This document shows positions 1 to 12,854 of a DNA stretch of 64,000 nucleotides, piece by piece (the stretch's first letter is position 1; every line of letters starts with the position of its first letter). The position numbers were made by a program, and so were the translations under genes. The DNA comes from Sitta carolinensis. Taxonomy: Eukaryota; Chordata; Aves; Passeriformes; Sittidae. The notes beneath the pieces are model-generated. The model was not told the origin of the DNA and did not search any database. It saw only the letters and a program-made list of their open reading frames with translations. Location of the stretch: NCBI GenBank assembly GCA_032173965.1, contig JAVUNC010000004.1, positions 59,519,501 through 59,583,500 on the forward strand, given 5' to 3'.

Positions 1-2415
1 TTATTCTTCCTGGAGATTTCTCAGTGCTTGTAATTTCCCATTTATAGATCAGTTTCATTCCTTTTTTGCTGAATTTTATATGTACCAAGACCTCATCATA
101 TAGATTTCTATCTGGCCAGCTTTACTGGAAAATTATTTGCTTTCTCCTGTTCTGGTAGGAGCCATAATGTTGCAAATTCTTATTCTCTTCATAACACACA
201 AAGCAGAGTATGACAAAAGGTATTACTGGGAATAATTTTCCATTCTTCAGTTTACATCTTAACACCAGTGTAGACAAAGTCATGAATAGTTATGGGAAGT
301 ACTTTAGAAGTGTTGTGTTATATTGCCATGTTCTCTGTGTGAAACTCCCCTTGAAGTCAATAAGAGTTGTGTATGCTATTCAGTGGCATAATCAGGCAAT
401 AAATTATGAAAGCTCTGCAAACACCAAACATAACAAGCCACAAACAAATGACATTAACAAGTGACAAAAATACCCAGTAAAAGAGTTAAAGCTAATAGTT
501 TTGAATATGATGAAATTCCTGTGGCTGGTAGGATTTAGCTACCTCTAGTAAGTGGGTTAAAAGGAGAAGCTTACATTGTGCCCTGCCTACTGCAGTGTTT
601 CCAGGCTTTTCCACTCAGACAGTGAATCTCAATTGCAACTACAATGGAAAACAAGGCCAAATGGAGACTTGTGTGCTCCAGCATTGCGGCATTTTCCTTT
701 TTCTAGGACGCCTCATAGGTGGCTTTGTTGGTGCTCAAATTTAATCTTCAGAAGAGTTTAAAACAGATCTAACATAAAATAGCATTTTAAGTCAGTGGTA
801 ATGCTAGATGCTTGAAATCTTCTCCCAGAATCCTTGCTTCAAGAAAACCTGTCTGCAAAAAGTGCATTTGAAAGTCTGGATTTTTTTTCCACAGTACATT
901 CTAAATAAAATGTCAAAATAGAATTTTCCAAAATGACCACTTTAAGCCTATAATCCAAAATGGAATTACTAAAAAATTTAGAAGATCATGATACAAACAA
1001 AAGGGACTGAGAAATGTGAGCCTTGTATTGACTAAAAGTGACATTCTGAAATTGTTCTCTCAGATCTTAAAAGCCAATTAAGAATAAACACAGGATCCCA
1101 GAGGTCTGAGTTTGCTGTAGGCTTTAGAGCTGACTTACAAGAAACAAGATCTTTTAGAATACAGCCCTGCTTGTCCTCAGAGTATTTGTAATGGCAAGAT
1201 GATTGTGTGCTGTGATGCTGCAGCTGTTATCAGAAGCCAGCAGTTTATCATAAAACAAAAGAGAAACTGGCTGTCACTGCAAGGGTTTTTCTACCTTTGC
1301 TTTTGGAGGATGCACCCATGGCACTCCCTGGACGGTAAAGGTTTCTGACTCTGACTATGAGAAGCATTTTTGCTTTACTGCTTGCAGAGTAATTCTGAAG
1401 CCCAGGCTATAAGTGGGGATGTGAGCTCCAGCCAGCCCTGCTTTTAGAGCAGTGCTAGACTGGCCAAAAATCAATAGGGTTGACTCAGCTTCTTCTGATA
1501 CCATTTTCTTTTGGCTAGAATAAACTGAAACTGCTTCAGGTAATTTGGCTTGAAAGAAGACTCGTGACTTCCTGCTCACTCTTGCTTACTGTACAAAAAG
1601 AAATAACGATGCAGAAGAGGCCTTAGTCTTCCAATACCCTCCACTCAAAAGCAACTGCATTACCAGGGAGGTGCTGCCTTCCTCTGTCAACATTAAGGAT
1701 ATCTGGCCAGTGGTTTCACCATTAGGTCAGTGGATCTGTTTACTGTAGGTTTGGGTACCAGTTGGAGAGGATGAGCATTCAACAGAGGAAGGGCTCCACA
1801 ACAAAGACAAATCAATCCTCTCTTGGCTTGTTTTAAACTGTGTCTGATACCATAGACCTCATCTAAGAGTTCAAAGCTGAAATCCAGATTCAGCCAGCAT
1901 CCAATCCTGTGCCAAGTGGTCCGTCACTCTAGAACATTGAATTATGCCACCTGAGCACACAAGGCTCAACCTCACTATTCACAGGTTTTCTTGTTCCTTT
2001 TTCCTCAGAGGGAGAAAAAGAAAGGGTCATTTTTGGAAATGAAAAGAAGGTAAAAAGCTAACAATTAGAGAAGGCTCCCACCATCTGGGGGTAAAGAGAA
2101 GTCTCTCATTGGGAAGGTCCTTCTACACATCTGAAAATCTCCTCATTCCCCTTTGACCTCACTGTCACAAGGCTGATCTCTCTGCTTGCAGACAGTGCCA
2201 CTCACATAATATTTTGATTTCATGTAACAAACCACGATTTTGTAGGCAGATGATAAGCATTTTTCAATTCTGGCAAAATCAAGGGCTCTTATGGGAAAGA
2301 AAGCACTGTAGTGAATATTGCTTTCTGGTCATTTATATTTTGTGTGCAGAAAAAAAATATTGTGTCCTTAATTGATATTAATTTGATCCTTCATGAGTTA
2401 CTTAATTTTCTTTGG
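1..2415. other. Gene-free AT-rich stretch
   Basis: I see no gene, RNA gene or recognisable transposon here. Open frames are all under 85 codons, occur on both strands, and show no recognisable domain or splice-bounded block. The DNA looks unique and AT-rich, with ordinary short A and T runs. Confidence 0.6.
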
Positions 2416-2435
2416 AAAAAAAAAAAAAAAAAAAA
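2416..2435 (+). repeat. Homopolymer A run, 20 bases
   Basis: There are twenty consecutive A residues. They are preceded by a T-rich stretch ending in TTTGG and followed by a purine-rich segment (GGAAGATAGAGGGG). I looked for a retroposed gene upstream and for flanking target-site duplications and found neither, so I call it a simple homopolymer rather than the tail of a processed pseudogene. It should be length-variable. Confidence 0.9.
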
Positions 2436-5400
2436 GGAAGATAGAGGGGCAGGGAGATGTATAATTCACTCAAAATATTTCTTAGATTTTTTTTCCACAA
2501 TTCAATGGTGTTGAGAGAAAGAAAATGTCTATTACTGTGTTAGTAATTACAGAAGAACTTTGGTTCAGTCTACAGTTTCAAAAAGACAGCGTACATTTTT
2601 CATGTCTAAAGAAAATTATGTGGACATTTAGCCAGCAATAAACTTAGATTATAAGCAGGTTCCACATTTACTTGAATTACTTTTATGTGTGCCAAGACAA
2701 ATTTGACCTGCCTTTATATTTCTGTTTACCATTTACTGGCTTATACTGTCACAGTAGCTGTTTTATGTGGAAGGGAGCATGGAGTATTTTTTCCTGTTCC
2801 ACTCTGGGTGAGTAGTTGGCTACAGGTTTAATGCATGTATTTCTTAAGTGCTCCTGAACAGTGTGGAAGGCTTGGAATATAATGCAGCACTAGGACCAGA
2901 CACAGGTATGATTGCTTAAAATGTACTTCACATCTGCTCCAAGGTAACTTCATGCCTATTCCAAGATATCATTTTTAATCACCCAATTTCCAGGACATTT
3001 AGATTCATCTCAGCACTTGGTGTTAGTTGCTCTATGTCCAAACAGTCCAGAAAACAGTATTTCTATTCTATCAGACAGCGAAGCCTTAGAAATTGGTGTT
3101 GTTACATGTTTGGATAAAAATGAGACCTTCAGAAACTTCTTACAAAAATCAGGTGGCAAGACTAGGCCATCATTCATTTGCCAAGAGTTCACTGGTTAGT
3201 CCACTCACCCACCTTACCTGGAGAGGCTTACACAACCTCACTTTGCCCTCTCCCACCCCACAAAGTGTGGAAGCTTGTTGTTTGCTCTCAGTCAGTGGAT
3301 GTTTTTCTCCCAGCAGGGCTTGAGAAATTTTGCACAGGTTTCTGAAACGTTTGTTAAAATACTCTGGCCAACTTTAAATAATTTTCTCCATGTTAATTGC
3401 TTGGATTTTCCAGGAGTCTTCCAGAGAATTTTTCACAAAGATATTTCATCCATGTATGTTCTCAGAAAATGTCTAGTATGAAACTCCTGATGAGAGCTTC
3501 ATAGAGCTACTCAAGGTCTTGTTTTTGTTTAATACAATTTAGATTTGATTGTAGTTCAACAACTTTCTAGGTCTCCCCACAAGAATAATCTTTGAAGGCA
3601 TGCTCAGAGCATAATTTGTCATCTGGTTTCTAAATAACTCCAGCAGAACTCCTCTGCTCTTTGTGTAGTTCATGAGTCATTTTGCACATCTTCTTTGTGT
3701 AGATGAGATATATTAACCTGAATCCTGCTCATTGTCCCCAACAAAAGGGTAAGGGTGATCATTTTTTATGTTCCATTCTTGGATATATATAACTCTACAG
3801 CTGAATACAAGTTCTTGGTTAGTTTCTAGTGACTATTTAATTAGTAAATAGAATAGGGTGAGAGAGAGATACTTTATCTGTATTTATTTGCTGACATAGC
3901 TGACAGCTAGAGTGATATCTTCTTCTTCTTTCTTCTTTTGTTACAGCAGCACTAATCATACCACACAGAGACACATTTGTCATTATATGTAATTATGTGC
4001 AATATGTTTATATTATAATATTTTATATTGGAGACACATAGGTTTCACAATGTTTTTGCTCCAAATTTCTTTCTGCTACAGATTATTTCAGTTTATGCAT
4101 ATTTATAAATGATATTTAAAATTACAATAGCACATTAATTATAATAAAATGTTGATTTGGAAACAGGAGCAACTAGAGAACTGATACAGATGACTGCATA
4201 ACTTGTGACAGAGGGGTAACACTTTGTTAGGGCTAGGGGAGCTTTACTTTGGCTCCCTTAAAATACTGAGAATGACCAGGAATTATTCAGACAGGCTGAA
4301 ATTCTTATGTGGTTAAAACAGGTCATAGAAAACCTTGACCCTTCAGAAGCCTTTTGAAAGACCTGTTCCTCTATGGACCTGTTACTACTCCTGACAGCAA
4401 TGGGTTTTCACCCTTTCTCATCACCACTTCCCTTTTTCCCACTTCCTCCCCCCTTTTCTCCAACCCAATTAGCAGATTAGCCAGCAGCCTCTGAAGCCTG
4501 AAGAAGAAGGAATTAAATTGACTTTTATCACATGCCAAAGTAACTGTGGAGTTACCCAAGAGCACTGCCATACCCTCAGAGAGTCCTGTCCTTAAGGACC
4601 CCCAAGGGTGGGTAAGGAAATCAAAGGTACCATCAAAGCCTCCTTCAAAGTTATGGCATTATCCTCCACAGAAACTGTTCCCAGTGGTGTGCAGATGAGA
4701 CCCGGTGGCACAGGTGGGTGACAGGTTATGGGGCCAGCAGCAGTGGGAAAGCAAGGGACTGTATTTGTGCAGCCAGCCCCTAACCAGGGCACGTCATAGG
4801 GATGGGCAGCAGCTGAGAGTCAGCAAACAGCAATAACTGCAAGTCAAGCACAGTTCCTGCCACTGGCAGAAGGAAGAAGAAATTTAACTGTGGGGTTTTT
4901 TTGACTGAGTGTTTGCAAATTACTCTAATATGACAATGTTGGCCAGGCAGATGTAGTCAGCTGGTTTTAACAGACTGATATTAGGCAGTGAAGTATGTTC
5001 TAATTAAAGCCATTTTTTAATATGGGTATGTTACCTCACATTAATGGGATAAGTATTTTATCTAAATGCAAAAACATCTTCAGAGGTCACTTATGCAAAA
5101 TTCAGGAAACTTGTAGGATATACTCAAAGGTAAAAGACCTGCACCACTTTAACCAGGTCTCAGCAGCTCTTTCAGATCTTACTTTGTATAAAATTGAATA
5201 TATTATTATTGCCTAGATGGTAAGGCAGTGGTCCAGACATGAGCTGCTCTTACAGGTGAAGAACAGTCCTTAAGATTGCTAAACAGTTTGGATTTGAAAA
5301 TGTTTGGGGATGTACTGTATAAAGCACGATTCCATAAAGTAGCTTAAACCAAGCTCTTTCTGCACATAGAGAAATGAGAGTGACTGGGGAAAGCAAGTAT

Positions 5401-6455
5401 TTTACCTCCACAAGAGAGTAGTAAGCAAAGGGGGAGCCCTTCAGCTGTTGGCCTGCCCTGGAGCTGCTCACCCCACACCTTCTGGGCTCTGGCAGAACCC
5501 TTGGATTTATCACACACTTTGAATATTTTCACCCCTAAAACGGACCATTGGATGTCTGCCTGCAACAGGGGATCATACCAATGTGAATTTTGTTTCTGCA
5601 CACATAACAACTGGCAAACCTTCTCTATCTGTCCTGTGGCTTTCCTCTGACTGTTAGCTCTGAATCTCAATGATGACACCGTCTGTAAAAACAAAAAACA
5701 AATAAAATAATTGCAGCACAAATACTTTTCTAATGAACTTTATTATTAATCTAATCATGCTGATAAAGAGCATTCACTGTGAATATCTTGCCAAACTAAT
5801 TAAGGTTTGAGGTTTTATTTTTTCTTATCTTCATTAAATCAGGGAAACAGGGAAGATCCAAGAATTGGAAACATCTCTGAGGAGAAGAGCAGAAGAGCTG
5901 AAAAACGAAAAGAGAAGACAACAAAAAAAAATTCTGGAAGATCAGGAAGGAAAAGGAAACCTTTGACAAAATAATTTTTGTTAAAAAAAGAGGAAGAATT
6001 TTACAGTACAGCCATACATATTTATCATTCACTGTGCATTTTTCTGGTTTGGTTTGCATTAATTTACTTAAACATAATTGTACATATTTTGATTGCATAT
6101 TTTCTAAATAAGTTTGAGGAACACGTAGGAAAATTCAGTTAGGCAACAACATCCTGTAAAACTTGTAATGGTCCAAGTGATCAACACACATAAGGTCGAG
6201 ATAAATACATAAAGAAACAGATAAAAATTTGCCATTAAACATGGAATAACTTGTGATAAACAGTAAAAATGCTGCGTCATCACTTTACAGTTATGGAAGA
6301 TGTACAACCAAAGTCTGGGAACTGATTCATGTTAAGCTTGAGGGGAAAAGCCAATTTTATTCCTCTACCCTACAGCACAGTGTGTCAAGCTCTACCTTTT
6401 CTTCTTTGCACAGGCCATTGTGGCAATTTATTTCATATATGCTATACATATATAT
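2436..6455. other. Gene-free AT-rich stretch
   Basis: No gene is recognisable. A pyrimidine tract of CTT units lies near 3,921-3,940 and a purine-rich patch near 5,880-5,970. On the minus strand a long pyrimidine tract ends in CAG at 5,683. It looks like a splice acceptor but leads into an open frame with no recognisable product; see findings. Otherwise I see nothing. Confidence 0.55.
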
Positions 6456-6493
6456 TATAGCTATATATTTCTAGATATAGCTATATATTTCTA
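6456..6493. repeat. AT-rich tandem duplication, 20-bp period
   Basis: An 18-base block, TATAGCTATATATTTCTA, occurs twice at a 20-base spacing (6,456-6,473 and 6,476-6,493). Each copy contains the self-complementary core ATAGCTAT. In the second copy this extends to a 12-bp palindrome. It lies in a longer run of TATA-type dinucleotides and is most simply a local slippage duplication. Confidence 0.8.
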
Positions 6494-9329
6494 CATATAT
6501 TTATGGATTATAAAAAATTAACTTTTAATGGAACACTGATGTTGATCATCTCTAAATGGTTACAGAGTTCTGTAAAAAGAAAATTTAAAAGTGGAGGATC
6601 GTAAGTGATGATTGAATCTGTACCATTCTACTGCTGTATTTCACTTGTTATTTTCATTTCCTTAACACAATTATTTTGTAACAGACTCTGATAAAGTTTT
6701 ACACCTAAAGCATTGTCATAAAATATTCAGAAGTTACTATATTTTATTACTGCTGAGTAAGTAGTTTGCTTTTATCCTCTGGTGGTTATAGTATGGAGCT
6801 GTATTGCTTTATGAAAGGCTAAACAACAGCAAAAGAATGCAGACTTTATCCTAAAAGTTTGGCAACAACGTGCACACACAAACTTTTAGGGGCATGTAAG
6901 TCTTGAAAGGCCAGGTATTGCCAGCAGGTACTCTGGCAGGTTGAGGTCTCCAGGGAATAGTCCACTGCACAACAGAGAAAGTGGGAAAATGCACGGCTCT
7001 GCCACTTTATAATGAGAAGTGCTGCATGAATCCTCTCAGGGAAGAGCTGCTCTTGCTGATCACCTTCTTAACATCTCCATTGCATTAGACCTCAGCTGTG
7101 GTCCAGTCCCATCCATGTACAAGTGACATTGACTGGGTAGGAGGATGACATTATGCTTAGTATTTGTACAGGCACTTGTAAACACTGATCTGCAGGAGCA
7201 TTGTCCCTGCAGAGGGGCATAAGGTGGGAATCGTCTGCTATTTTAAAGAGATTTGCACAACACCCAGAAATCCATTTCTCTCTTTTTTTTATGCCTCTAG
7301 ATTGTGCTGCCTTGAGGATACTTTCAGACCTTTACTTTATTTGTAATGGATAATCATTTTCTGGCAGTAAACAAAGAATCCCTTGTTACATAGCAAATAT
7401 TACCCACAGTTTTTGTTTATGGCAGGTTGCAGTAGTTATAGAGAAAATAATCCACCTCCAATGCCCAGGCTTTAGAAAGCAGCAAGTGACTTCAGTTTTA
7501 TGTGTTTTTTTTATGTCTGGCTAACGCTATCCATGATTGTGTTCGTATGATATGAAGCTGAGATCTGTTTAAGAGTTTATAAAAAATAGAATATATATAT
7601 AAAAATAAATAAATGGACGGTTCTCACCCCAAGCTCTTGGTGACACACAAATTTCTAAGAAGAAACTGTTCCTTCCATCAGGACAAATTTGGAAAATTGA
7701 GTGCTTCTACCCCTTAGTTAATAAAGAGGGCATAACTCTGTTAGCTCTTAAGCATGGGAACAGGGAAACTTCCCAACTGGTTCAGAGAGAGATGACACCT
7801 CCAAACTGCTATGGGGGGCATAAGGCTCAGGAAGGTGTTTCAAACTGTAGACAGTAGGAGAGAGATGCATAATAAATCATAATATGAGAAAACAAGCAGA
7901 TTTCAGGTATTAACAGGACTTTTGAGACCTAAAAGATCACAAAACCTCCCACATCCAAGTGCCCTCTGGTTCCTGTAGCTGGTATTGAATTTCTGAGTCT
8001 TGAGAGATGTTCTGATTCCCACAAAATTTCAAACAACAATGAAATATTCTGGATGGATGGTTTAACAAAACCAACTTTCAGATGGTTCTCAGGAATGAAG
8101 TCCAGATCAGCTTTAAACAGAGTAATTTTCCACAGTCCACCAAATCCTAGAGGAAGAAACCAAAATCTCTCCTGAGGAGTGGTAAGGATTGGGGCAGAAC
8201 ACCACACCAACTTTGTAGCTCTTCATCTTTCCCTTACCCTAACATTTAGGGGAGAGGCATTTGCAGTCCTTCCTTTCTAACGTGCCTCTCACCATGCTCT
8301 GCACACAGGGCCTGTCAGCAGTCCACAGGCTGTTCATTCCAGCAGGTGCTGGACACAAACACATTCCTTCTGTTCTTAGCCCAGCACAGTAGGTTAAAAC
8401 CTTCACCTTTGCATCAGCAATGTTAAAGCAGACTAAATTCCCATAGAAAATATGATATCCAGACATCCTGACACCTTGAAATAGTCATCCAAGAGTACAT
8501 CAAATCATTATCCAGCTGCATCTCGATTGTCATTAAATGTGGTTATTATTATGTTTTTCAGTGAGAAAAGGCATATACAATGGAAAAGACATCTCTCCAA
8601 ATAATATTTTGATTACATGTCATTATAAATTTAAGTAATTACGGTAATTTGAAATGAATGCAAGTGTATATTTTTCAATATTTCAGTTTTGGTTTTAGCC
8701 TTGCCCTCCAGCCCACCCTGTTGTAGGCTGCTAGAACAAAACTGTTGCAAATATTCTTTTTCATAGCCTTTGGATGTTTTGTAATTTATACCATCAGTGT
8801 CTTTCAATCAAATGCATAAAGATGTTGGAATTAACAACTGTAGTATTTAGAGCGCCTGGAAATCAAACTATATGAGAAAAATTAAATGAGTTCTCAAACA
8901 ATATTATCTTTCTTTTTAGGTTATTTTGAAAAAAAACATGTCATTTTTCTCCCGACAGGTATTGATAGTTCTTGTTCCCAAACTGAATTGCAAAATAAAA
9001 ATATGATTTTGAAGTTTGGACCAAATTAAGCCATTTTACTGCATAGAACATATTAGTCAATATTATAGAGTGATATTTTTTTCAAATGGAATTTTTATGA
9101 GGATTATGCAAATAAATAAATTTTAAATTTCTTATTTATTATGGAAAAAAAAAATCTTGTTCAGAGACAGTGCTATTTTCAGATTCCATCTCTTTTGCCC
9201 AGCCACCCAAACGCCTCAAGGATCAATGCTCACTGTTTTAATCTTCTGTGGACTGTAAAGAGTTACTCTCAAGTTACAGAAGCATAAATAAAATTAATTT
9301 TGTGCTTTATTCTCTCACTTTGGCGCTCA
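6494..9329. other. Gene-free AT-rich stretch
   Basis: I recognise no gene or transposon. The DNA is strongly AT-rich, especially 8,500-9,160. The open frame at 7,929-8,210 on the minus strand (93 codons) shows no familiar domain and fits chance. Confidence 0.55.
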
Positions 9330-9607
9330 AGGAAAGGAGAGGAAAATGGAAACCCTCCTTGCCCTGGATAGTGCTGTTTCCAGGCTGCATGTCTCCTCAA
9401 ACCTTGGGAAGAGGGATTTGCTTGTGGGCATACAAGGCAGCGTTGCTCAGAGCCGCTGGTGGCGAGGCAGGGCGATGAAAGGCACGCAGCCGTGGGGCTG
9501 CCTCTCCAGGGCTGCTCCGCACAGGAGCCTGGCGGAGCTCAGCAGGAACCCCTTCTCCCGCTGCCTTTCTGCAGGCGGTGTGGGGCAGCACGGCGCAGGG
9601 CTGCAGC

Positions 9608-9637
9608 CTGCTCCAGGTCTGCTCCAGGTCTGCTCCT
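9608..9637. repeat. Short tandem repeat, 11-bp unit
   Basis: CTGCTCCAGGT occurs twice head to tail, followed by a partial third copy, inside the GC-rich segment. It is probably local replication slippage. Confidence 0.85.
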
Positions 9638-9933
9638 CTCCCAGCCTGACTTGAGGTTCCCTTGGCCCTTGCTGGGCTCGGCAGTGCCCTGCCAGCTCTC
9701 TGCAGCTTGGCCACGGCAAGTGATGGAGGGAGCAGTGACCCAAGAGCCCCTGCCTGCCACCAGGAAGGAAGTCCTTTCCGTTCTGCAAAGCAGAGTGTCT
9801 GTCTCTCGGACAATAGGTGGGATCTTCCATCTCTCAGATAAGGCAGACGATTCTTGCTGTTTGCTTCTGCTGAGTCGGGCATATGTGGCCAAAATACCAC
9901 TCGGCTGCCTCAACCTGACAGCAAGCACTGGGC

Positions 9934-9939
9934 AATAAA
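9934..9939 (+). promoter_or_regulatory. Possible polyadenylation signal AATAAA
   Basis: A canonical AATAAA hexamer lies exactly at the right edge of the GC-rich segment. AATAAA is common by chance in AT-rich DNA, so only its position supports this. Transcript ends mapping 10-30 bases downstream would confirm it. Confidence 0.2.
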
Positions 9940-9940
9940 A

Positions 9941-12818
9941 AGTACCTAAAAAAATGTTGAAGTGAAGTAACACTTGTATCTTGCTCAGATAAACAGAATT
10001 TTAAACCCCTTTTCTTTCACATACCTTTTGGGAATGAAGTACTCAGAGACAAAATTATATTTTTCTGTGATGGAAGATTGCAGGAATGCCTGAGGAAGAT
10101 CCCGTTGATGTGACTGCAGAATTAGTTGCCAGATCCCATCCTTTGCAGAAGAGGAAACCATCCTTCTTTCAGAAGGGATTCAATATTTAATGACCATCAA
10201 GGCATTGTTGTTGTAAGTGAAATTTAAAAATGGAGTGCTAGGACTTAAAAGCAAGAAAGTGAAGAAAATGAAAGTCCAGAGCCAGTCATTTAGTTCAGTA
10301 CACAACATCTTTATTTCTTACAGCAACTTTGTTTCCTTCACACCTGAAATGCACATTTATAGTATGTGTATAACTGTGTGTGGTCATTTGTGTATGATAC
10401 TGATCAGGGCCTACACCATAAATGATTTCCTACATTTAACTGGACTTACTGAGGATTTATGATGGATGCACCCAGATCTTGTTCTCCTTCTTTTGTGGGA
10501 CCTGAGACCTATGCAAGAAGCAGCAGCAATGGTTTAATAAGCAGCTGTTCCAGTACACAGGTCTATCAGAAAATCCTGTTTTTAAGCACTATGCCTGTCT
10601 TGGTATCATGTGGCCAAGCAAATAGGGATGATATGCCCATAATCCCTGAGCCCTTCTCATGCCTTCTGATAATTGTACCTTCAGTGTAAAGCAGTGGTTA
10701 TTAGTCAAAAATGCTTGGGATTATTTCCTAGAGATGTGTGGCTAGTAGTTTATCTCTGGTGAATATATTTGAATAAAATAATTACTTTACAGGATTTTAC
10801 ATGTCAACCAAAATGTGGATTAGCATAAACTAATTTGTGTGTGTATAGCTAACATCTTTCCACTTAACTTGGTCACCTCCAACATTTAAAAACAAAAGTC
10901 AGATAATACTTTTGGTGAAACTATACTTTAAAGTGAGGCAAACAGTTGATCAAAAGAATATTCAGAGACAAAATAACTGCAAAGTATTTTTTTTAGAGCT
11001 ACATATGAGAGAGACTGTGGGTTTTTTTTGTGTAAAGCTCTAATCTGGATTACTGGTCTATTGTATTCAGCCATAGAGAAATAAGATAAGAGAAGGTAAA
11101 AAACAGATTAACAGTTAGAGGCTTACCTGTTAGAGGCTTGCAACTCAGAGTAACACTGATGAGCTAGAGCCCTTTAAAACTCGCTTTTTTTATTATGTGT
11201 TCTTGGGAGAAGCAATGGAACTGAGTCAAGGACAAGACTAGTCCAGCAGCTGGGATGATTATGGTGAAGTTCCCTAGGAAGGTGAGAAGTTGGAGTTTTT
11301 TATGGCGATTAAAATGTGTGATACTCTTTGCAAATACTTCTCTTTTCAAAATGGTTTTATTTTTCTTAAACTACTCTACATCTTTCTTCCAAGTGCAGTT
11401 TTGTAAATACATTGTCCAGAATTTCCTTCTCTGATCTTAATTATCCATCAGCCAGCTTCCCTCTTATTAATTAGTACTCAAATTTTAGCAGCAGCTTGAA
11501 CTGGGTCACTGTTCACATGTTGAAACAACAGATGCAAAAGGGTTTGTGAGTGACAGGATAAAAATTAGGCACCATCTTGGCATGAAGTTTGAGAAAGATG
11601 TTAAGAAATATCTCTGCATTTCATATTGGAATCTATTCCACATCTCTGAGTACTGTATATACTGTACAAATGCTTCATTTTAAGTCTGCCAACATTGCTT
11701 CTCCAATTTGTCAATCCTGGAATTCTTTTTAGTAAGTGCTACAAATGTACGACTCATCATTGTTATTATGTTCCATTAGAACACTTGCCAGTTTTGAGTT
11801 CTGTCAGATATACGTGATAGCATTTGATGAATCACTGCTGAAATGATCCACTACAAACAACATCCAATTTTTTGGAGTGCTTTCTACCCGTATTGATAAG
11901 TATCTGGGGTTTAAATGCAATGCTGCTTCTACACACTCAATCATATTGCTTGTTGCAAACATTTGGGATGAGCTCGCTATTGACTACTTAATTAATCATC
12001 TTGGCTCATATTTTTTTCTGTCACTCAAGGATTGCACTAGTCTACTGTTACGATGATACTGTGTTAGAGAAAAGGTGGCACATTCAGTTGCACAACTAAT
12101 TTGGTAGCCTGTTTCCAACATCGGGGCGCTACGACCACAGCAAACCTTCATTTGCACTTGAGGCTTGCATTTCTTTCATTTGTAGGGCAAGTTCAGCATC
12201 TAGGTTGCTGCAGCAGACAGGTCAAGACTTTGTAAATATGCACACAAACTCCCTTGAGTGAGTCATCGATCCAGAAAATGTCCTGTAGAGCAAAATCTGC
12301 AAAGCAGAATGCCTCACCTTGTATACAAATCTCCTCAGATACAGCCTTGGTTAAGTCTTAGAATAGGGAAAGAATCAAAAGAGATAAAAAAAAGTGGGGA
12401 AGGTACAGTATTGGTAAAACTGGGATATCTGTGTATCTCTATTGTCAGTAGAGATGAAATTATTTCAACTAAAAATCAACAAGATTCTTGGAAGGATTCT
12501 ATAAATCACATCATCTTAATCATAAAAATTTATTTGAGTGGCAAGCAGAAAGCAGTAAGAGCCTGGTAAGACACATACAAAGATGAAGTCAATACAGAGT
12601 TTTATTCTACAGTGAAGCATAAAAGCAGTGTTTACACCTGGTTGTACTCTTAGTTACATGGTCAATACATTTTTTGTCACTTCCTTGTTACTAGAGAGGG
12701 TTCTCTTATTTTCAACTACCCATTTACTAATTTATATTCCTTTCCCTTCCCTGTGGACAAGAAAAGACCTTAGACCTATGATGTTAATTTACTGTATTAC
12801 CAATGTGCCTAGGAAACC
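9941..12818. other. Gene-free AT-rich stretch
   Basis: I see no gene, RNA gene or recognisable mobile element. Open frames are short (all under 85 codons apart from a 103-codon frame at 12,258-12,569) and have no recognisable content. Confidence 0.55.
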
Positions 12819-12854
12819 CAGTGAAGGACCAGTCTTCGGACTGGTGAGGCACTG
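12819..12854 (+). other. Compact hairpin with UUCG tetraloop and purine internal loop
   Basis: Read as plus-strand RNA, ACCAGTC (12,828-12,834) pairs with GACTGGT (12,839-12,845) around the loop TTCG. This gives a seven-base-pair stem closed by C-G over UUCG, a known extra-stable tetraloop. Outside it, the symmetric segments AAGG (12,824-12,827) and GAGG (12,846-12,849) oppose each other and could stack as purine mismatches. They are enclosed by a second helix, CAGTG (12,819-12,823) with CACTG (12,850-12,854). The fold is seen directly in the sequence. Transcription and function are not, and chance remains possible. Confidence 0.5.

Larger units (their letters stand above)
9330..9940. other. 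GC-rich, CpG-containing segment of unknown nature
   Basis: About 600 bp is sharply richer in G+C and CpG than its AT-rich flanks, with CpGs clustered between roughly 9,440 and 9,720. Long frames are open on both strands (plus 9,459-9,938, 159 codons; minus 9,397-9,900, 167 codons). That is expected where stop codons are depleted by composition, and none of the translations resembles a family I know. An AATAAA sits at 9,934-9,939, right at the GC drop, and overlaps the stop codon of the plus frame. An 11-base unit CTGCTCCAGGT repeats in tandem at 9,608-9,637. It could be a CpG-island-like regulatory region, a non-coding exon with its polyadenylation signal, or an old LTR. I cannot tell which. 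Confidence 0.45.

Noticed and set aside
2300..2436. Processed pseudogene ending in the 20-base A run
   Set aside because: The upstream sequence shows no coding remnant and there are no flanking duplications. The same reasoning applies to the A runs at 44,565, 56,567 and 61,832.
8560..9140. AT-rich block with the look of a conserved non-coding element
   Set aside because: Conservation cannot be judged from one sequence. Nothing intrinsic separates it from the neighbouring AT-rich DNA.
9459..9938. 159-codon plus-strand frame in the GC-rich segment as a protein-coding gene
   Set aside because: Comparable frames are open on the opposite strand and in other registers. No domain is recognisable, and composition alone explains the length. 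The segment itself is kept as a finding.
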